Source: Palaemon carinicauda
Lineage: Eukaryota > Arthropoda > Malacostraca > Decapoda > Palaemonidae
Direction of reading: 5' to 3'
DNA length: 64,000 bases
NCBI RefSeq assembly: GCF_036898095.1
Contig: NC_090759.1
Span: 19,080,277-19,144,276 of the forward strand
The notes beneath the pieces were generated by a model. It was not told the origin of the DNA. It saw nothing but the letters and a program-made list of their open reading frames with translations, and did no database searches. The translations under genes and the position numbers were made by a program. Positions 53,599 to 64,000 of the stretch are shown one piece after another. Position 1 is the stretch's first letter; each line of letters begins with the position of its first letter.

Positions 53599-53993
53599 AC
53601 AAATCTTAAATTCAATTCTAGCCTTAACAGGTAACCAATGTAGTTCTTCTCTCCCAAATTTTAAAGCCTTTTATCAGTCTAGCCGCCCCGTTTTTCACAT
53701 TTTGAAGCTTTCTTAGTTGTGTATTGGGCAATTTATAGTACAGAGAATTGCAATAATCAAGCCTTGATATTACGTGACTCATCACTAAAATTTTTGTACT
53801 GCCCTCTGTTAAATATTTTCTAATAAATGTTATCTTTCTCAGGTGATAGTTACACACTTTCACTGTGTTCACTATTTGATCCGTCATTGACAAATTACAA
53901 TCTATCAGTACACCCAAATTTTTCACAACAGGCACAATCCTAACATCAGCGTCACCAATTTTTATACTTTGAAATAACTTGTAATTCTTCAAT
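53599..53993 (-). pseudogene. CR1/L2-like LINE, upstream half of the split copy
   Basis: Encodes RT tail VKNLGVLIDCNLSMTDQI, HLRKITFIRKYLT, SRLDYCNSLYYKLP and LRKLQNVKNGAARLI, then (after a frameshift near 53,650) LHWLPVKARIEFKI, cut by DIRS-A. The following codons are at 31,527-31,845 (LTHKAL...). The 5' end is truncated at about 53,993, inside the satellite. Confidence 0.85.
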
Positions 53994-54230
53994 CAACAAT
54001 GGCTAAGCATATATCTTAGCTATTCAATAACTTATTGGACAATAATGGCTAGGCCTAGATCTAAATTATTCATTAACTTATTAGACAACAATGGCTAGGC
54101 CTAGATTTTAAGTTTTTCATTAACCTATTAGTCAACAATGGCTAAGCCGAGATCTAAGCTATTCATTCACTTATTATTCTACAATGGCTAGGCCTAGATC
54201 TAAGTTATTCATTAACTTATTGGACAACAG
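53994..54230. repeat. 46-bp tandem repeat array
   Basis: Five units of about 45-47 bp with consensus aatggctaggcctagatcta + agttattcattaacttatta + gacaac. Unit starts at about 53,999, 54,044, 54,090, 54,137 and 54,183. Partial units occur at 31,343-31,390 and 54,528-54,557. Confidence 0.85.
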
Positions 54231-54527
54231 GGCTGTGGTGGCTGATGGGTAAAGTTAGTACAATAATACCGGCTGATGTGGTAACATTCCTGACTGGTGA
54301 ATGCCAGATTGAGGTTCAAATCCCTCTCAAAATCGTTAGTTTCTTTAGTCGCTGCAACCTCACCATCCTTGTGAGCAAATGATGGGTGGTTTGGGCTTGG
54401 TCCTAGCTTGGCTGGTGTAGAGAGGGATTAGGCGCTGATCATGTGAATATGTGATTATGTTGTCAGTCTTTAGGGTATTGTCCTCCTTACTTGGGCATTG
54501 TCACTGTCCCTTGCCTCCGTCATTCCA
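54231..54527 (+). mobile_element. tRNA-derived SINE
   Basis: The A box-like cggctgatgtgg (54,270-54,281) and B box ggttcaaatcc (54,313-54,323) have tRNA-like spacing (43 nt). Between them ctgg/ccag can form an anticodon stem. The tRNA-unrelated body (gtcgctgcaacctcaccatc, gcgctgatcatgtg, cattgtcactgtcccttgcc) matches, from memory, a SINE body common in shrimp-type genomes. A partial duplication of the head (ggctgatgggtaa) lies at 54,240. Inserted in the 46-bp repeat; a target duplication cannot be told apart from the repeat unit. Confidence 0.75.
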
Positions 54528-55133
54528 TATTCATTCACTTATTAGACAACAATGGGATACAAATCGGATTTTAATCTACAATACATACACATACTTTAAT
54601 TCCAATGTTCACCTGCTATTCCCCTAGAGACCGTCCTTTGTAAGTAAATATAATTCACTGTCTTATAATTTCAAGTAACATGATTCTACTGCTCTAGCAA
54701 TCACGACTGTTGACGAATTTGACAACACATTCGAGAGTCCTTGAGTCAAGGATGTTAAAATCTTGTTTACAAAGTTTCATAAATATTAACTGTTAAATCC
54801 AAAATATTTTTCAAATAAAAATTAACACATTAGTCTTCAACGTAAAAACCCACAATGTTTCATTTTAAACAACTTTTGATGGAGTTTCTTTGTTTAGATA
54901 GTTTCCGTTTACAGTGCCTTTATCACTTTAACCATTACTTAAAAATTGAATGGTCTACGCCGTGATAAGTATAATTTTAATTTCATGGATATTTAAGGCT
55001 AATGACTATAAATTCCTTACTTTATACACAGTGGGGTATAAAATTTAAGATTCTATCGCGAAGCAATTACAATAACAATTTTGTTAGACATCTGCAACTA
55101 TTAAACAGGCAGAATTCCTTTCTAATCATATAT
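54528..55133. other. Gene-free A/T-rich interval
   Basis: Begins with one partial 46-bp unit, then A/T-rich DNA without coding frames or recognised repeats up to DIRS-B. Confidence 0.55.
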
Positions 55134-55520
55134 AACGGATTTTGAGCGAAGCGAAAAATCTATTTTTGGGTGAGATAGCCATGGCGTCCTGATGGAAGGT
55201 TCCTTTTTGGTAGCTTCCTTGGGTATATAAACTACTAGATATTCCCAGAGAATTTAACCACAGGTTATCACAGAATTCTAACTTCTGGAGCGAGTATCCT
55301 AAAGGTTTCCCTTTAAGACATCGTATAACAACAGGGGACGCATGTATTAACGCGCCACAGAGCTATCTGTACCCCGCATACAGTTAACACTTCGATGTGT
55401 AGGGGCGGAGAATAGCTGGGGAGGCGTTCCACAGCTAATCTCGTCCGTGGCTACTTTTGGTACTCGAGACGTAAACAAACGGGCGCCATTGCTAAATGAC
55501 GTCACGTCCGTCCTCATCCT
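55134..55520. repeat. DIRS-B 3' inverted terminal repeat
   Basis: Inverted match to 63,595-63,947; begins cggattttgagcgaagcg. Confidence 0.9.
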
Positions 55521-55599
55521 GAAGCCAGTTGCTTGCCGATCACCATGATACAGCAGGACAGGGTGGGACCTGAAAGGCTGGACGAAGTAGCAGGGAGGG

Positions 55600-55693
55600 T
55601 CCATCAGGACGCCATGGCTATCTCACCCAAAAATAGATTTTTCGCTTCGCTCAAAATCCGTTTTTTGAGCTCAAGCCATGGCGTCCTGATGGA
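55600..55693. repeat. DIRS-B internal complementary region
   Basis: Reverse complement of both termini joined through six T, as in DIRS-A. Confidence 0.9.
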
Positions 55694-56536
55694 AGAATAC
55701 CAGAGAATCAATGTATCGTGGTAGATTTTTCCCCTTTAGTGTAAGTGCCGAGGGCTTTGAATAGAGTAAGCATGGTAATCTTGATAAGAGGTACCGTGGG
55801 GCTGAAACTCCCTGCCCCCCTTGGCAGAGAAGTCCCAACGGACCATGCTGAGGATCAAAGTGGTTCTTGAAGGGCTACCCACCTTGCGGGGAGAACGTGA
55901 AGAGCTCGGAGACAAGACAGAATGGTTGCTATTCGTAAAAGAACATTCTCAAAAAACAGACAAGTGGTGGTTAGGCACTGTATATTATAAGGAGAACAGT
56001 CTGGTCTCGAAGGTATAGAGCAAGTAAGTATTCAGTTAGGAATATTACATAGCAAGGGTGAGTATATAATAGGGATTGACCCCATTATCTTCATCTGTTT
56101 TATAGAGGAAAAGGGTAAGGATAATGAAACTATGACAACCATGTATTTCATAGTATAAGTAGGAGCGGATTGAGACGCACAAGTAAATAAAATAGAAATT
56201 TTATTTCACAATTGCAGAATATGGTAATAAATGCAATAAGGTATGTAAAGGTATTTACAATAAAATTATAATGTACATAGTAATGAAAGACTTCGCTCTT
56301 GAATCTGAAAGGAAATTTAAAATTATTAGAAAGCACGGGTTCCAGAGGAACATTAGTCTTTTAAAAGAAAAACACATCATGCACTAGGCATACGGCACTC
56401 ATGTTACCACTATGACATTTCACCTGAGAGAGAAGAACAGTCTATGAAAAACACTAAGTGTCTTTGAATTCACTACGTATCACGTGAGGGTCAACATAGG
56501 CACCCGAGGAGTTAGAGTCCCAAGTAACTCACTGTT
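55694..56536 (-). other. DIRS-B 3' non-coding region
   Basis: No gene; candidate AATAAA (minus strand) at 56,200-56,205. Confidence 0.45.
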
Positions 56537-57640
56537 CTATGCAGAGTTAGGTGCAGGTTTCATAACACTACCTGCGGCTACCACGAAATGTTTGACTTCA
56601 TGCACTTGTTTCGCGTAATGCTTGAAGAAAACACGCAAGGATTTCCATCCTCTGAAACTCTTGAGGCTTTCGAAATCCATACTCTGAAAGAAATTCAAAA
56701 ACGATGCGACTTTTCTAGGATCATGACCTGCGGGTGTACTGTCAGGATCCGCTCTGCGAATGAAGTAGGTGATCTTCGCTCTTAGTTGTTTCAGTGACAG
56801 GTCGCTGACCGATGTTTCTCCTTTGAAGAGTTGGCCTCCACCAAAGTCAGAAGTTCTCCGAAGATAGACCTTGAGGCTCTCTACTGGACAGAGAGAGACA
56901 TCTTCTTTCAGGGGGCAGATTCTCCAAGGGCCCCATCTTTTGGTGGGTAGTTCGTCTTTAGTGAGAAACGTCGGATCCGGGAAGAGGGTAAGGTCTCCTG
57001 AGTCTGGAAACAGAATGTGACCCTTGTCCCTTGATAATGCCACTATTTCGCTGACTCGGGCTCCTGAAGCAAGAGCAAAAAGAAATATAACCTTTTGAGT
57101 CAGATCCTTGAGAGGGCACGAATCGTTGTCCAAACTGGAGGCAAAATGGAGCACCTTGTCCAGAGACCAGGAGATAGGTTTTGGTGGGGGTGCTGGGCAT
57201 AGATGAGCGCATGCCCTCGGCAGTTTATTGAAGATGTCGCTGGACAGATCAATCTGGAAGGCGTACATTAGTGGTCTAGTCAAGGCCGATTTGCAAGTAG
57301 AAATCGTGTTGGCTGCTGAGCCCTGTCCATGAAGGTGAATGAAGAAGGACATGCAAAAATCGATGGTGATTTCCATAGGATTTTTTGCCTTGACGAATGA
57401 GACCCATTTTCTCCAGGATGATTCGTAATGCCGTCGAGTGGATTCGGTCTTGTATTCCTTGAGGAAGTCTAGACTTTTCTTCGAGATCCCAAACCTTTTC
57501 TTCACGGCTAGGGAGAGAAAATCATGAGATGAAGGTCCCTGACTTTCGATGATGAAGCGAAGACAGTCGACTTCTGTAATTGCTGGGCGAGAACTGGGCC
57601 CGGGAGAGGGATCAGCGTGGTTTGTAGCTCCAGTTGTAGT
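56537..57640 (-). CDS. DIRS-B tyrosine recombinase, domain intact
   Basis: Open from about 57,640 (ITEVDCLRFIIES) to the stop at 56,537. Core-binding part includes LKEYKTESTRRHYESSWRKW; catalytic motifs are SGARVSEIVALS (Arg), AGHDPRKVASF (His-x-x-Arg) and GWKSLRVFFKHYAKQ (Tyr). The C-terminus matches DIRS-A (AAGSVMKPAPNSA). A small deletion near 57,630 exchanges this frame with the RT frame upstream. The start codon is not resolved; the frame is normally continuous with the overprinted frame across RT. Confidence 0.87.
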   Translation of the reverse strand, partial: TTTGATNHADPSPGPSSRPAITEVDCLRFIIESQGPSSHDFLSLAVKKRFGISKKSLDFLKEYKTESTRRHYESSWRKWVSFVKAKNPMEITIDFCMSFFIHLHGQGSAANTISTCKSALTRPLMYAFQIDLSSDIFNKLPRACAHLCPAPPPKPISWSLDKVLHFASSLDNDSCPLKDLTQKVIFLFALASGARVSEIVALSRDKGHILFPDSGDLTLFPDPTFLTKDELPTKRWGPWRICPLKEDVSLCPVESLKVYLRRTSDFGGGQLFKGETSVSDLSLKQLRAKITYFIRRADPDSTPAGHDPRKVASFLNFFQSMDFESLKSFRGWKSLRVFFKHYAKQVHEVKHFVVAAGSVMKPAPNSA

Positions 57641-59330
57641 ACCAGTTGCTCCGGGGCCACTTGGGAGCCACTAGGGCCACTGTTCCTTTGAAGGTTCTCA
57701 GTTTGGAGAGGACTTTTAGCAGAAGGTTGGTGGGAGGGAACAGGTAGATCCTGGACCATCTGTTCCAATCCAGTAACATGGCGTCCACTGCTTCTGCCTT
57801 GGGGTCCTCGTACGGGGCCACATATCGAGGAAGTTGATTGTGGTCGCTCGTTGCGAAGAGATCGATCTGGAGTTCTGGGACTTGGTGAGAGATGAAGGAG
57901 AACGATCTTGCGTCTAGAGACCATTCCGACTCTATCGGGCTTGTTCGAGATAGAGCGTCCGCCATCACGTTGCGGAATCCTTGTAGGTGAACTGCAGACA
58001 GGTGCCATTTCTTCTTCTCTGCCAGACGGAAGATTGTTAGAAGCATCTGATTTATCTGGAGCGATCTTGAGCCTTGTCGATTGAGACATCGGACTACCAC
58101 CGAGTTGTCCAGGGTCAGACGAATATGGATCGAGGGAGGCGGGGAGAGTTTCTTCAGAGTTAGAAGGACCGCCATGGCCTCCAAGATGTTGATGTGAAAC
58201 GTCTTGAATAGGGAAGACCATGTTCCTTGAGCCTGTTTTTGGTGGGAGTGACCTCCCCAACCCTCCAGCGAAGCGTCCGTGTGGATGTTGAGTGATGGAG
58301 GTGGGTGTTGAAGAGGGATGGACCTTTTCAGGGCCGTTGCTTCCGACCACGGCTTTAGGAGCAGCCGAAGTCTGTTTGGGAGCCGTCTCTTGAGGTCTCT
58401 TCGAGCGATGGATGCGGAACGTCTCCAGACTCCTGCGGCATCCTTTAGCTGTGCACGTAGCACTGGGTTTGACACTGAGGCGAATTGTAGAGAGCCTAGA
58501 ACTCGTTCCTGCTGACGTCTTGAGATCCGTTTGGATTCCAGCAGTCGCTTGACAGACCCTGCTATTTCCTTCCTTTTCTTCTGGGTGATGGAAAGGCGAT
58601 GTGACTGAAGGTTCCACTGGATTCCTAACCATTGGAACTTCTGAGCTGGAGAGAGGCGAGATTTCTTCGCATTTATCTTGAATCCCAGGTGTTCTAGGAA
58701 CTGGGTAACTTTGTTGCAGGATCTTAAACAATCCTCGGGCGATGGAGCCTAGACTAGCCAGTCGTCGAGGTAGGCCATCACCTGGACGTCTCGGAGGCGA
58801 AGCTGTTGTACCATGGCGTCCGCCAGCTTTGTGAAGATCCGAGGGGCCACGTTGAGGCCGAAGGGCATGGCCCTGAAGGCGTAGCTTTTCCTTTGGAGTC
58901 GAAATCCTAGTAGGAGGAAGCGTGGTGGTTCATTGGAACGTCCCAGTAGGCATCCGCCAGATCTATGGAGACCGTGTAGGAACCTTGAGGCAGAAGGGTC
59001 CTTATCTGTTGGAGAGTCAGCATCTTGAACTTGTTGTTCGCTATGAATGACTCTGAGTTTGTCAGAGTCCTTCTTGGGGACGCAAAACAGTCTCCCTTGG
59101 AACCTGGTTGACTTTACCCTCCTTATCACCTTCTTGTTCAAGAGATCTAGGACATATTCTTCCAGAAGGGGAGTTGATTGTTGGAAAAATTGCTGGAAGG
59201 TTGGGGGTGGTTGAGTTCAACTCCAGCCTAGACCCTTCTTGACGATGCTGTGTGCCCAGGGATCGAAGGTCCAACGATCCTGGAATTGGCGGAGTCTTCC
59301 TCCCACCGGAAGCACTTCATTGCTTCTGGT
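57508..59330 (-). pseudogene. DIRS-B RT / RNase H / C-terminal domain (several lesions)
   Basis: Same protein as in DIRS-A. Lesions: TGG to TGA near 59,218 (GLGWS-stop); a 26-bp deletion at 59,046 that removes LSPLNKF-side sequence; a 1-bp deletion at about 58,910 that returns to phase (the region between, which includes motif A DAYWHVP, is read in the overprint phase); TGG to TAG at 58,750 right after YLDDWLV. RNase H is well kept (IHTDASLEGWGGHS, ILEAMAVLLTL, LTLDNSVVV, MADALSRTSP), followed by LQIDLFATSDHN and LDWNRWSRIYLFPP. Confidence 0.9.
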
Positions 59331-61276
59331 GTCCCGAGGGTTTACTGCCTCGGCCGCTAGCTCCCCTTCCTCCTCTGCCTCTGGAGGGACGGCGAGATGC
59401 GTCTCTGCCTGCACCTTTGTTTGAGCCTCTACCTTTGGAACGAATGGTAGTCGACTGTTGCTCGAAAGCAGGGGTGAAAACCGGCGACTGTGACAAGACC
59501 GGTTGGGTGACCAGCTGAAAGGTCTGCTGTGGCTGAGCTGCCACTTGGGGAGTAGCGGATCCCGGAAACTGCCGTCTCTGTTGACGTTGCTGGGGTTTCG
59601 GCTTGGAGGATTTCCTCTTAGGCTGAGGGCCGTCGTCCTGAGAGGATTTCCTTTTCTTCGACATGCCCCACTTGTGGAGAAGGTTCCTGTTCTCCGTGGC
59701 GGCCTTGTCGGTGATCTCTTTCACAAGATCAGAGGGAAAGAGGTGCTTACCCCAGATGTTGGAGGAAATCAGCCTCCGGGGTTCGTGTCTCACTATGGCA
59801 CTTGAGAACACGAATTCACGACAGGCTCTCCGAGCCTTCATGAAGCTGTACAAGTCCTTAACTACAGTCGCCAAATGCGTTTTGGCAAGCACCATGTAGT
59901 GGTCGGGGACTCTAGTTTCACCGGCCATGACGTCAAGCTGTACCTGGAGGGACATGGATGCGGCGAGCCTTTCCATCGTGTCTTGTTCCCAACGAAGGAG
60001 ATGGTCATTAAGTTTCGGGAGGTCTTCGTTAAACTGACGTCCAGCAACGTCAGGATCTAGTTTCCCCACCACGAAATTATGCTGGACATCTTTCCAGTGT
60101 CGAACATCGGGGGGAGTAATCAGGGAGAAGGGTCTGCACTCCTCCAGTGCAGGGCAAGGTTTCCCTTCTTCCACTGCCTTGTGTACCGCAGCGAAGGCCT
60201 TTTCCATGAAGGGGAGGATCGCATCATCTGGTGCGACGTAGGTAGGGTGCTTCTTGCTCAGCGCCGGAAGCTTTGAGCAGGTAAAACCCCTACTTTTAAA
60301 AGCGTTGGCCAGCATAGCCTGGGCCTTCGGGAGATCGAACACTATCACCTCCTTAGGTTCGGTCTCTTCTTTAGAGGCAGGTTCGGATCGAAGCCGGATG
60401 TAACAGTCCGGATAAGCCTCAAAACTCGGGAAGAACTCCACTTCTTCCAGGGCAACCGAGCCGACATTCTCACTGACGAAGATCCTGCCCGTTGCGATAG
60501 GCATATGCTCATCATACCTCCAGGGGTTGGCGTGCGAGCATGCCGGGAGGCCTTAACCGAAATCCTTTTCGGCTTCTTGGAACTTCCCATGGTCCGGATG
60601 TATTCGTGTGTTTCACGGAGTTTCTTGTCCATAAGAGCTTCGAGCTTACGGAACATCTCCTGGGCGCTGGTTGGGATGGGGTCCGGGGTGGCGGAGGTAG
60701 ACGGGAGTGATACTTCCGTCGGTGTAGGAGTTGGGGCGGTGGTGGAAGGCGGAGCGACCTCTTGCTCCGACTCAGCGTATTCCACTTGGTCTTCCTCATA
60801 GTCCAATTCTTCGCCCATGAGGTTCCTCTCCGTTGTCTCCGACGCCTCTGACATACGCTCCACGTTGTCGGTATCCAGGGGACACTATGCATGGACTGGG
60901 CCATGACAACATCGGGTTCCACCGTGATCTGGACGGTGGGGATCTGATCCTTGGGGACCACAGAGTCTGGGGATGCCTTTTGGAACAGTAAGGCCCTCAA
61001 GTCTTCAGTGGCAAGGTATGGTCCAGTGGCGTTCTTCTGGAAGCCACGCACCCATTTGCGTAGCTTCTCTCGAGAAGCGTCCCTAACCTCCGCTGAGGGA
61101 GGGTTATTGAACGCCTCGACCAGGCGGTCCTGGCAGACCGTACAGTTCTGCGGGTCCCAAAACTTCAGATCACCTCTCTTGTTGGCACAAGGGGCGTGAG
61201 TCCTACACGCCGTGTGCCCATAAAAGTGCGGGCGCTTAACTCCACAGAAGCCGTGGTCGCACTTCACGTGCTCCTC
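59317..61276 (-). pseudogene. DIRS-B Gag (one frameshift)
   Basis: The N-terminal part (60,512-61,276) has VKCDHGFCGVKRP, YGHTACRTHAPC, WDPQNCTVC and GPYLATEDLRAL. A further phase change near 60,885 and a lost base near 60,549 (gaggcctt for gaggtcctt in DIRS-A) break it. The C-terminal 395 residues (59,317-60,504) are open: KLPALSKKHPTYVAPDDA, KPCPALEECRPFSL, ACREFVFSSAIVRHEP and the Arg/Gly tail. Domain layout as in DIRS-A; the lesions are at different places, so each arose independently. Confidence 0.82.
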
Positions 61277-61301
61277 CTGTAAGAGAAAGAGAACATGAGT
61301 A
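61277..61301 (-). promoter_or_regulatory. Predicted splice acceptor before DIRS-B Gag
   Basis: Minus-strand pyrimidine tract ending CTCTTACAG, directly followed by GAGGAGCACGTG. Confidence 0.62.
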
Positions 61302-63594
61302 TGGGGGAGTCATAAGAATGACTTCTATTCTAAAGTTAAATATTAAAGGATTAATCTTTAACTTAATATTAAGTGGTATAAACAATGTGATGTTCAGAGA
61401 ATGGGCGGAAAGGAAGGAGATAGACACATACTCCGTGAACCAGCCCGGCTGGTTACCGTAACCTTATCCATAGGCAATTTGTTGTGACCGAGGGCACAGG
61501 ACAGAATCCTTCATAGCATGCCAGGAAGGCAGTGGGAATTCTAGTGGGAATTGCCAAGGATATAAAACCTGGACTGAGGCCACTCAGACCATAGAATTGG
61601 GAACGTAGAAGATCCCATAGGGTAACGGTTTCCGGCAACCAGCCGTGCTAAGATACACACAGCATGCTGGAAATTTGTGATATGCAAGAAGACAGCATGG
61701 TTATTAATAGAACGGTAAGATAATACCTATCTATTTATGTAGTCAAACCATCTGGTTGCAATGTAGGGCTATCAGCATGAGATGATAGCTAGTAGAAGGA
61801 GTGCAACTCGCTTTGACGCCTCCGGAAGGCTCTGGCAGACCGACGGCATGCCGGAGGCCGCTCCAGCAGAGTTTCTGGCATTAGGGAAGACAAATATATA
61901 AGTCAGGGGTGATACCAGGATGGCGGCCGCCGGCACAACGGAGGGGGCTCCGGCAGCCGAAGGTTGCCGGCTTGGTGACAGGGACAAGGAAAGGGCTATA
62001 GCAGAACCGGGCTGCCGGCAGTGGAAGCCGGCACTCCGGGGGCCGGACCGGTGGACGAACGACCGAAGCTATGAGGAATGAGGGAAGGTCATCGGCTGGA
62101 CGCCGACGGTAGGCGGCAGTCCCCCGGCACACGGAGGACTGACGGCCCAGGGGACAAGGAATGTGTCACCAAGGGTGGGAGGTGGGTATCACCGACAGGG
62201 GAGGCGGCAAGGGACCGGCACCAGGATAGTGAAGAGACAGAAGGAGGGATGTAGGGGTACGGCCATGGACCCAAAGACATCCCACCTGAGTGGGTGTACC
62301 CATGATAAAGGCTAGCCCTATCACCCAGAAGCAGGGGCCGCAAACAGCCGGGAGCCAGGGTAGCCCAAGGGAGGGCTAGGGAACACCCAAGAGGGGGGAG
62401 AACCCCTGCGTACAAAACACATCTAGAGGCTAACCCCATAGGACACTATGAAGGGTATATGTACCAGAGCGGACTGCACACAGGAGCTCAAGGTAGCCCT
62501 ATCACTCCACCCTAAGGAGGAGTTGTAGGACAGGGGACAGATGGGTATAGACTAACCTAAGTATAGGCTAGGCCATACGAGAGATAGGTGGGGAGGGGAG
62601 AAGAAGAAGGGTCTTCTGTGGAGGAGGCTCTGTACCAAAGCGGCCACCAAGGAAGGGAGGACGCTCCCTAGCCTAAGGTAAGGCAACCTGGCTGAGAACG
62701 GTGCATGGGTATCGTTTCAGCAAGGCACAGAACTAACTCCCCCCAAGCCTAACCTAGAGCAGGGATGTTACACCCTGAACTAGGAAGGATGGAAGACGTA
62801 TCGCTATTGCAGGAAAGGTCGGAGACCTAGCCCCAGCAATAGAGGAAGGACATGCCGTTCCTCATTCTCGGACGCAACCCTAAGGGGGATCATTCCCTTA
62901 GGGAGGACAGAGAAGCGATAGATACTCTGATATGAGTTTGATTCCCTTACGTGGTAGGGGGAGCAAGACTACACAGAGGGGATGCCCTAAGGCAGGGGGT
63001 GAAGGAAGCATATAGGGGTCCTACATGTAGGTTAGGTTAGAAAGGCCCACTATCTAACCTATCCCCTATATGGTCCCTGAAGGCGAAAACACTTGCATCA
63101 CAGTCAACAGTATTGTAAAATAATGCCACTATCTTCATAACTAAACCTAGGATCACTGAAATATATCATGCATGAACACTGATGTTAGGCGCTCTGGCCT
63201 AGGGGCTAGGCTAGCGAACTGGTATGGGGTCAGATGATGACCGATAACAAGGCGTCAAAACACGATATATAAGGTTCCTAGCTATGAAGACTTAATAACT
63301 AATAGTATCGATTAGTTAATGAGGCCGGAAAACGCTGTTGAGGCTAGCTAAATAAGGCATGCAAAACAACAGCGACGCCATAAAATGGCGGGTCCGGTCG
63401 AGGCACAGCTCTGCCACAAAAATATCTCGAAAAGTAAAAGTTACTTTACGGTCAGAGCTTATTTAAACAATACTGGAACCTTGTACTCAATTTTCCAGAA
63501 GAAGCCGAGGCCGAGGGTAGAGACATGGCTAAGATGCAAGGCGATAAGATACGCACAGGGAAAAATCCGACTAGTAAGGCAAGCTACTAAGCAA
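61302..63594 (-). other. DIRS-B 5' leader
   Basis: 2.3 kb non-coding, homologous to the DIRS-A leader on both sides of the Gmr1-like array. Includes gccggc-rich repeats (61,800-62,120) and the empty target site ggatgttacaccctgaac near 62,764. Open frames here are short and not conserved in meaning. Confidence 0.6.
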
Positions 63595-63943
63595 AGGATG
63601 AGGAAGGACGTGACGTCATTTAGCAATGGCGCCTGTTTGTTTACGTCTCGAGTACCAAAAGTAGCCACGAATGAGATTAGCTGTGGAACGGCTCCCCAGC
63701 TATTCTCCGCCCGTACACATCGATGTGTTAACTCTATGTGGGGTGTAGATAGCTATGTGGCGCGTTATTACATGCGTCCCCTGTTGATATACGATGTCTT
63801 AAAGGGAAACCTTTAAGATACTCGCTCCAGAAGTTAGAATTCTGTGATAACCTGTGGTTAAATTCTCTGGGAATATTTAGTAGTTATATACCCAAGGAAG
63901 CTACCAAAAAGGAACCTTCCATCAGGATGCCATGACTTGAGCC

Positions 63944-63947
<4 letters not shown>
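63595..63947. repeat. DIRS-B 5' inverted terminal repeat
   Basis: Starts aggatgagga; ends ccatcaggatgccatgactt gagcccaaa with two small changes relative to DIRS-A. Confidence 0.88.

Positions 63948-64000
<53 letters not shown>
63948..64000. repeat. (AT)n microsatellite, continues beyond window
   Basis: Uninterrupted alternating T/A to the window edge; the left flank of DIRS-B is also atatata-like. Confidence 0.95.

Larger units (their letters stand above)
55134..63947 (-). mobile_element. DIRS-B, near-complete DIRS1-like retrotransposon
   Basis: 8.8 kb copy very similar to DIRS-A over its whole length, with both inverted repeats, ICR, YR, RT/RNase H, Gag and leader. Flanks are tatata on the left and an (AT)n tract on the right, so the target was probably an AT microsatellite. 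RT has three lesions plus a compensated pair of deletions, Gag one frameshift; YR is intact. It retains the uninterrupted target site of the Gmr1-like insertion in DIRS-A. Confidence 0.92.

Noticed and set aside
54231..54340. Functional tRNA gene
   Set aside because: A and B boxes are present but the acceptor and D/T stems do not close; the downstream body identifies a SINE.
1..64000. Host protein-coding gene
   Set aside because: All long frames with recognisable motifs belong to mobile elements; remaining intervals over 300 bases show no coding signal.

Overview
The window is 64 kb of eukaryotic DNA built almost entirely from retrotransposons; I find no convincing host gene. It most likely comes from a decapod crustacean. 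The evidence is several DIRS-type tyrosine-recombinase retrotransposons (DIRS1-like elements are reported as widespread in Decapoda), a Ty3/gypsy element with the integrase-before-RT order of the Gmr1 clade, RNase H-bearing LINEs, and a tRNA-derived SINE that resembles, from memory, SINEs common in shrimp-type genomes. Lineage confidence is moderate. Nearly every element reads on the minus strand.

Left part (1-19,989). A DIRS-type element here called SR-DIRS (RT and RNase H at 1-2,000, Gag from 2,076 to 18,868) runs off the left edge. Two full-length copies of one APE/RT/RNase H LINE (X1, 3,363-9,790; X2, 11,257-17,754) are inserted in its Gag gene, with 14-bp and 13-bp target duplications. 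SR-DIRS Gag has an N-terminal Cys/His cluster and a long Ser-Pro-Arg-rich repeat region. At about 19,194 SR-DIRS abuts the 5' end of a second DIRS family (19,195-19,989).

Middle (19,990-31,342). A decayed second-family copy (DIRS-C) starts head-to-tail against that 5' end. It carries an internal complementary region (ICR), recombinase (YR), RT/RNase H and Gag. Its 5' leader breaks off at about 27,005 into a truncated second SR-DIRS (27,006-30,221). About 1.1 kb without genes follows, holding a nested foldback at 30,589-30,949.

Right part (31,343-64,000). This is a readable nest: a 46-bp tandem repeat was hit by a CR1/L2-like LINE; that LINE was split by DIRS-A (31,846-53,598) without target duplication; DIRS-A was then hit by a Gmr1-like unit arranged LTR-internal-LTR-internal-LTR (39,506-52,414) with a 4-bp target duplication. 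A paralogous DIRS-B (55,134-63,947) preserves the empty site. A SINE lies in the same tandem repeat, and DIRS-B ends in an (AT)n tract at the window edge.

How the parts work: in the second DIRS family, Gag (apparently starting at a splice acceptor), RT/RNase H and a recombinase whose frame stays open across the whole RT gene lie in order, followed by the ICR, a copy of the joined element ends. The A and B recombinases look catalytically complete, but every RT and Gag of this family here carries stops or frameshifts. The first Gmr1-like unit has an uninterrupted 1,560-residue Gag-Pol and is the best candidate for recent activity.
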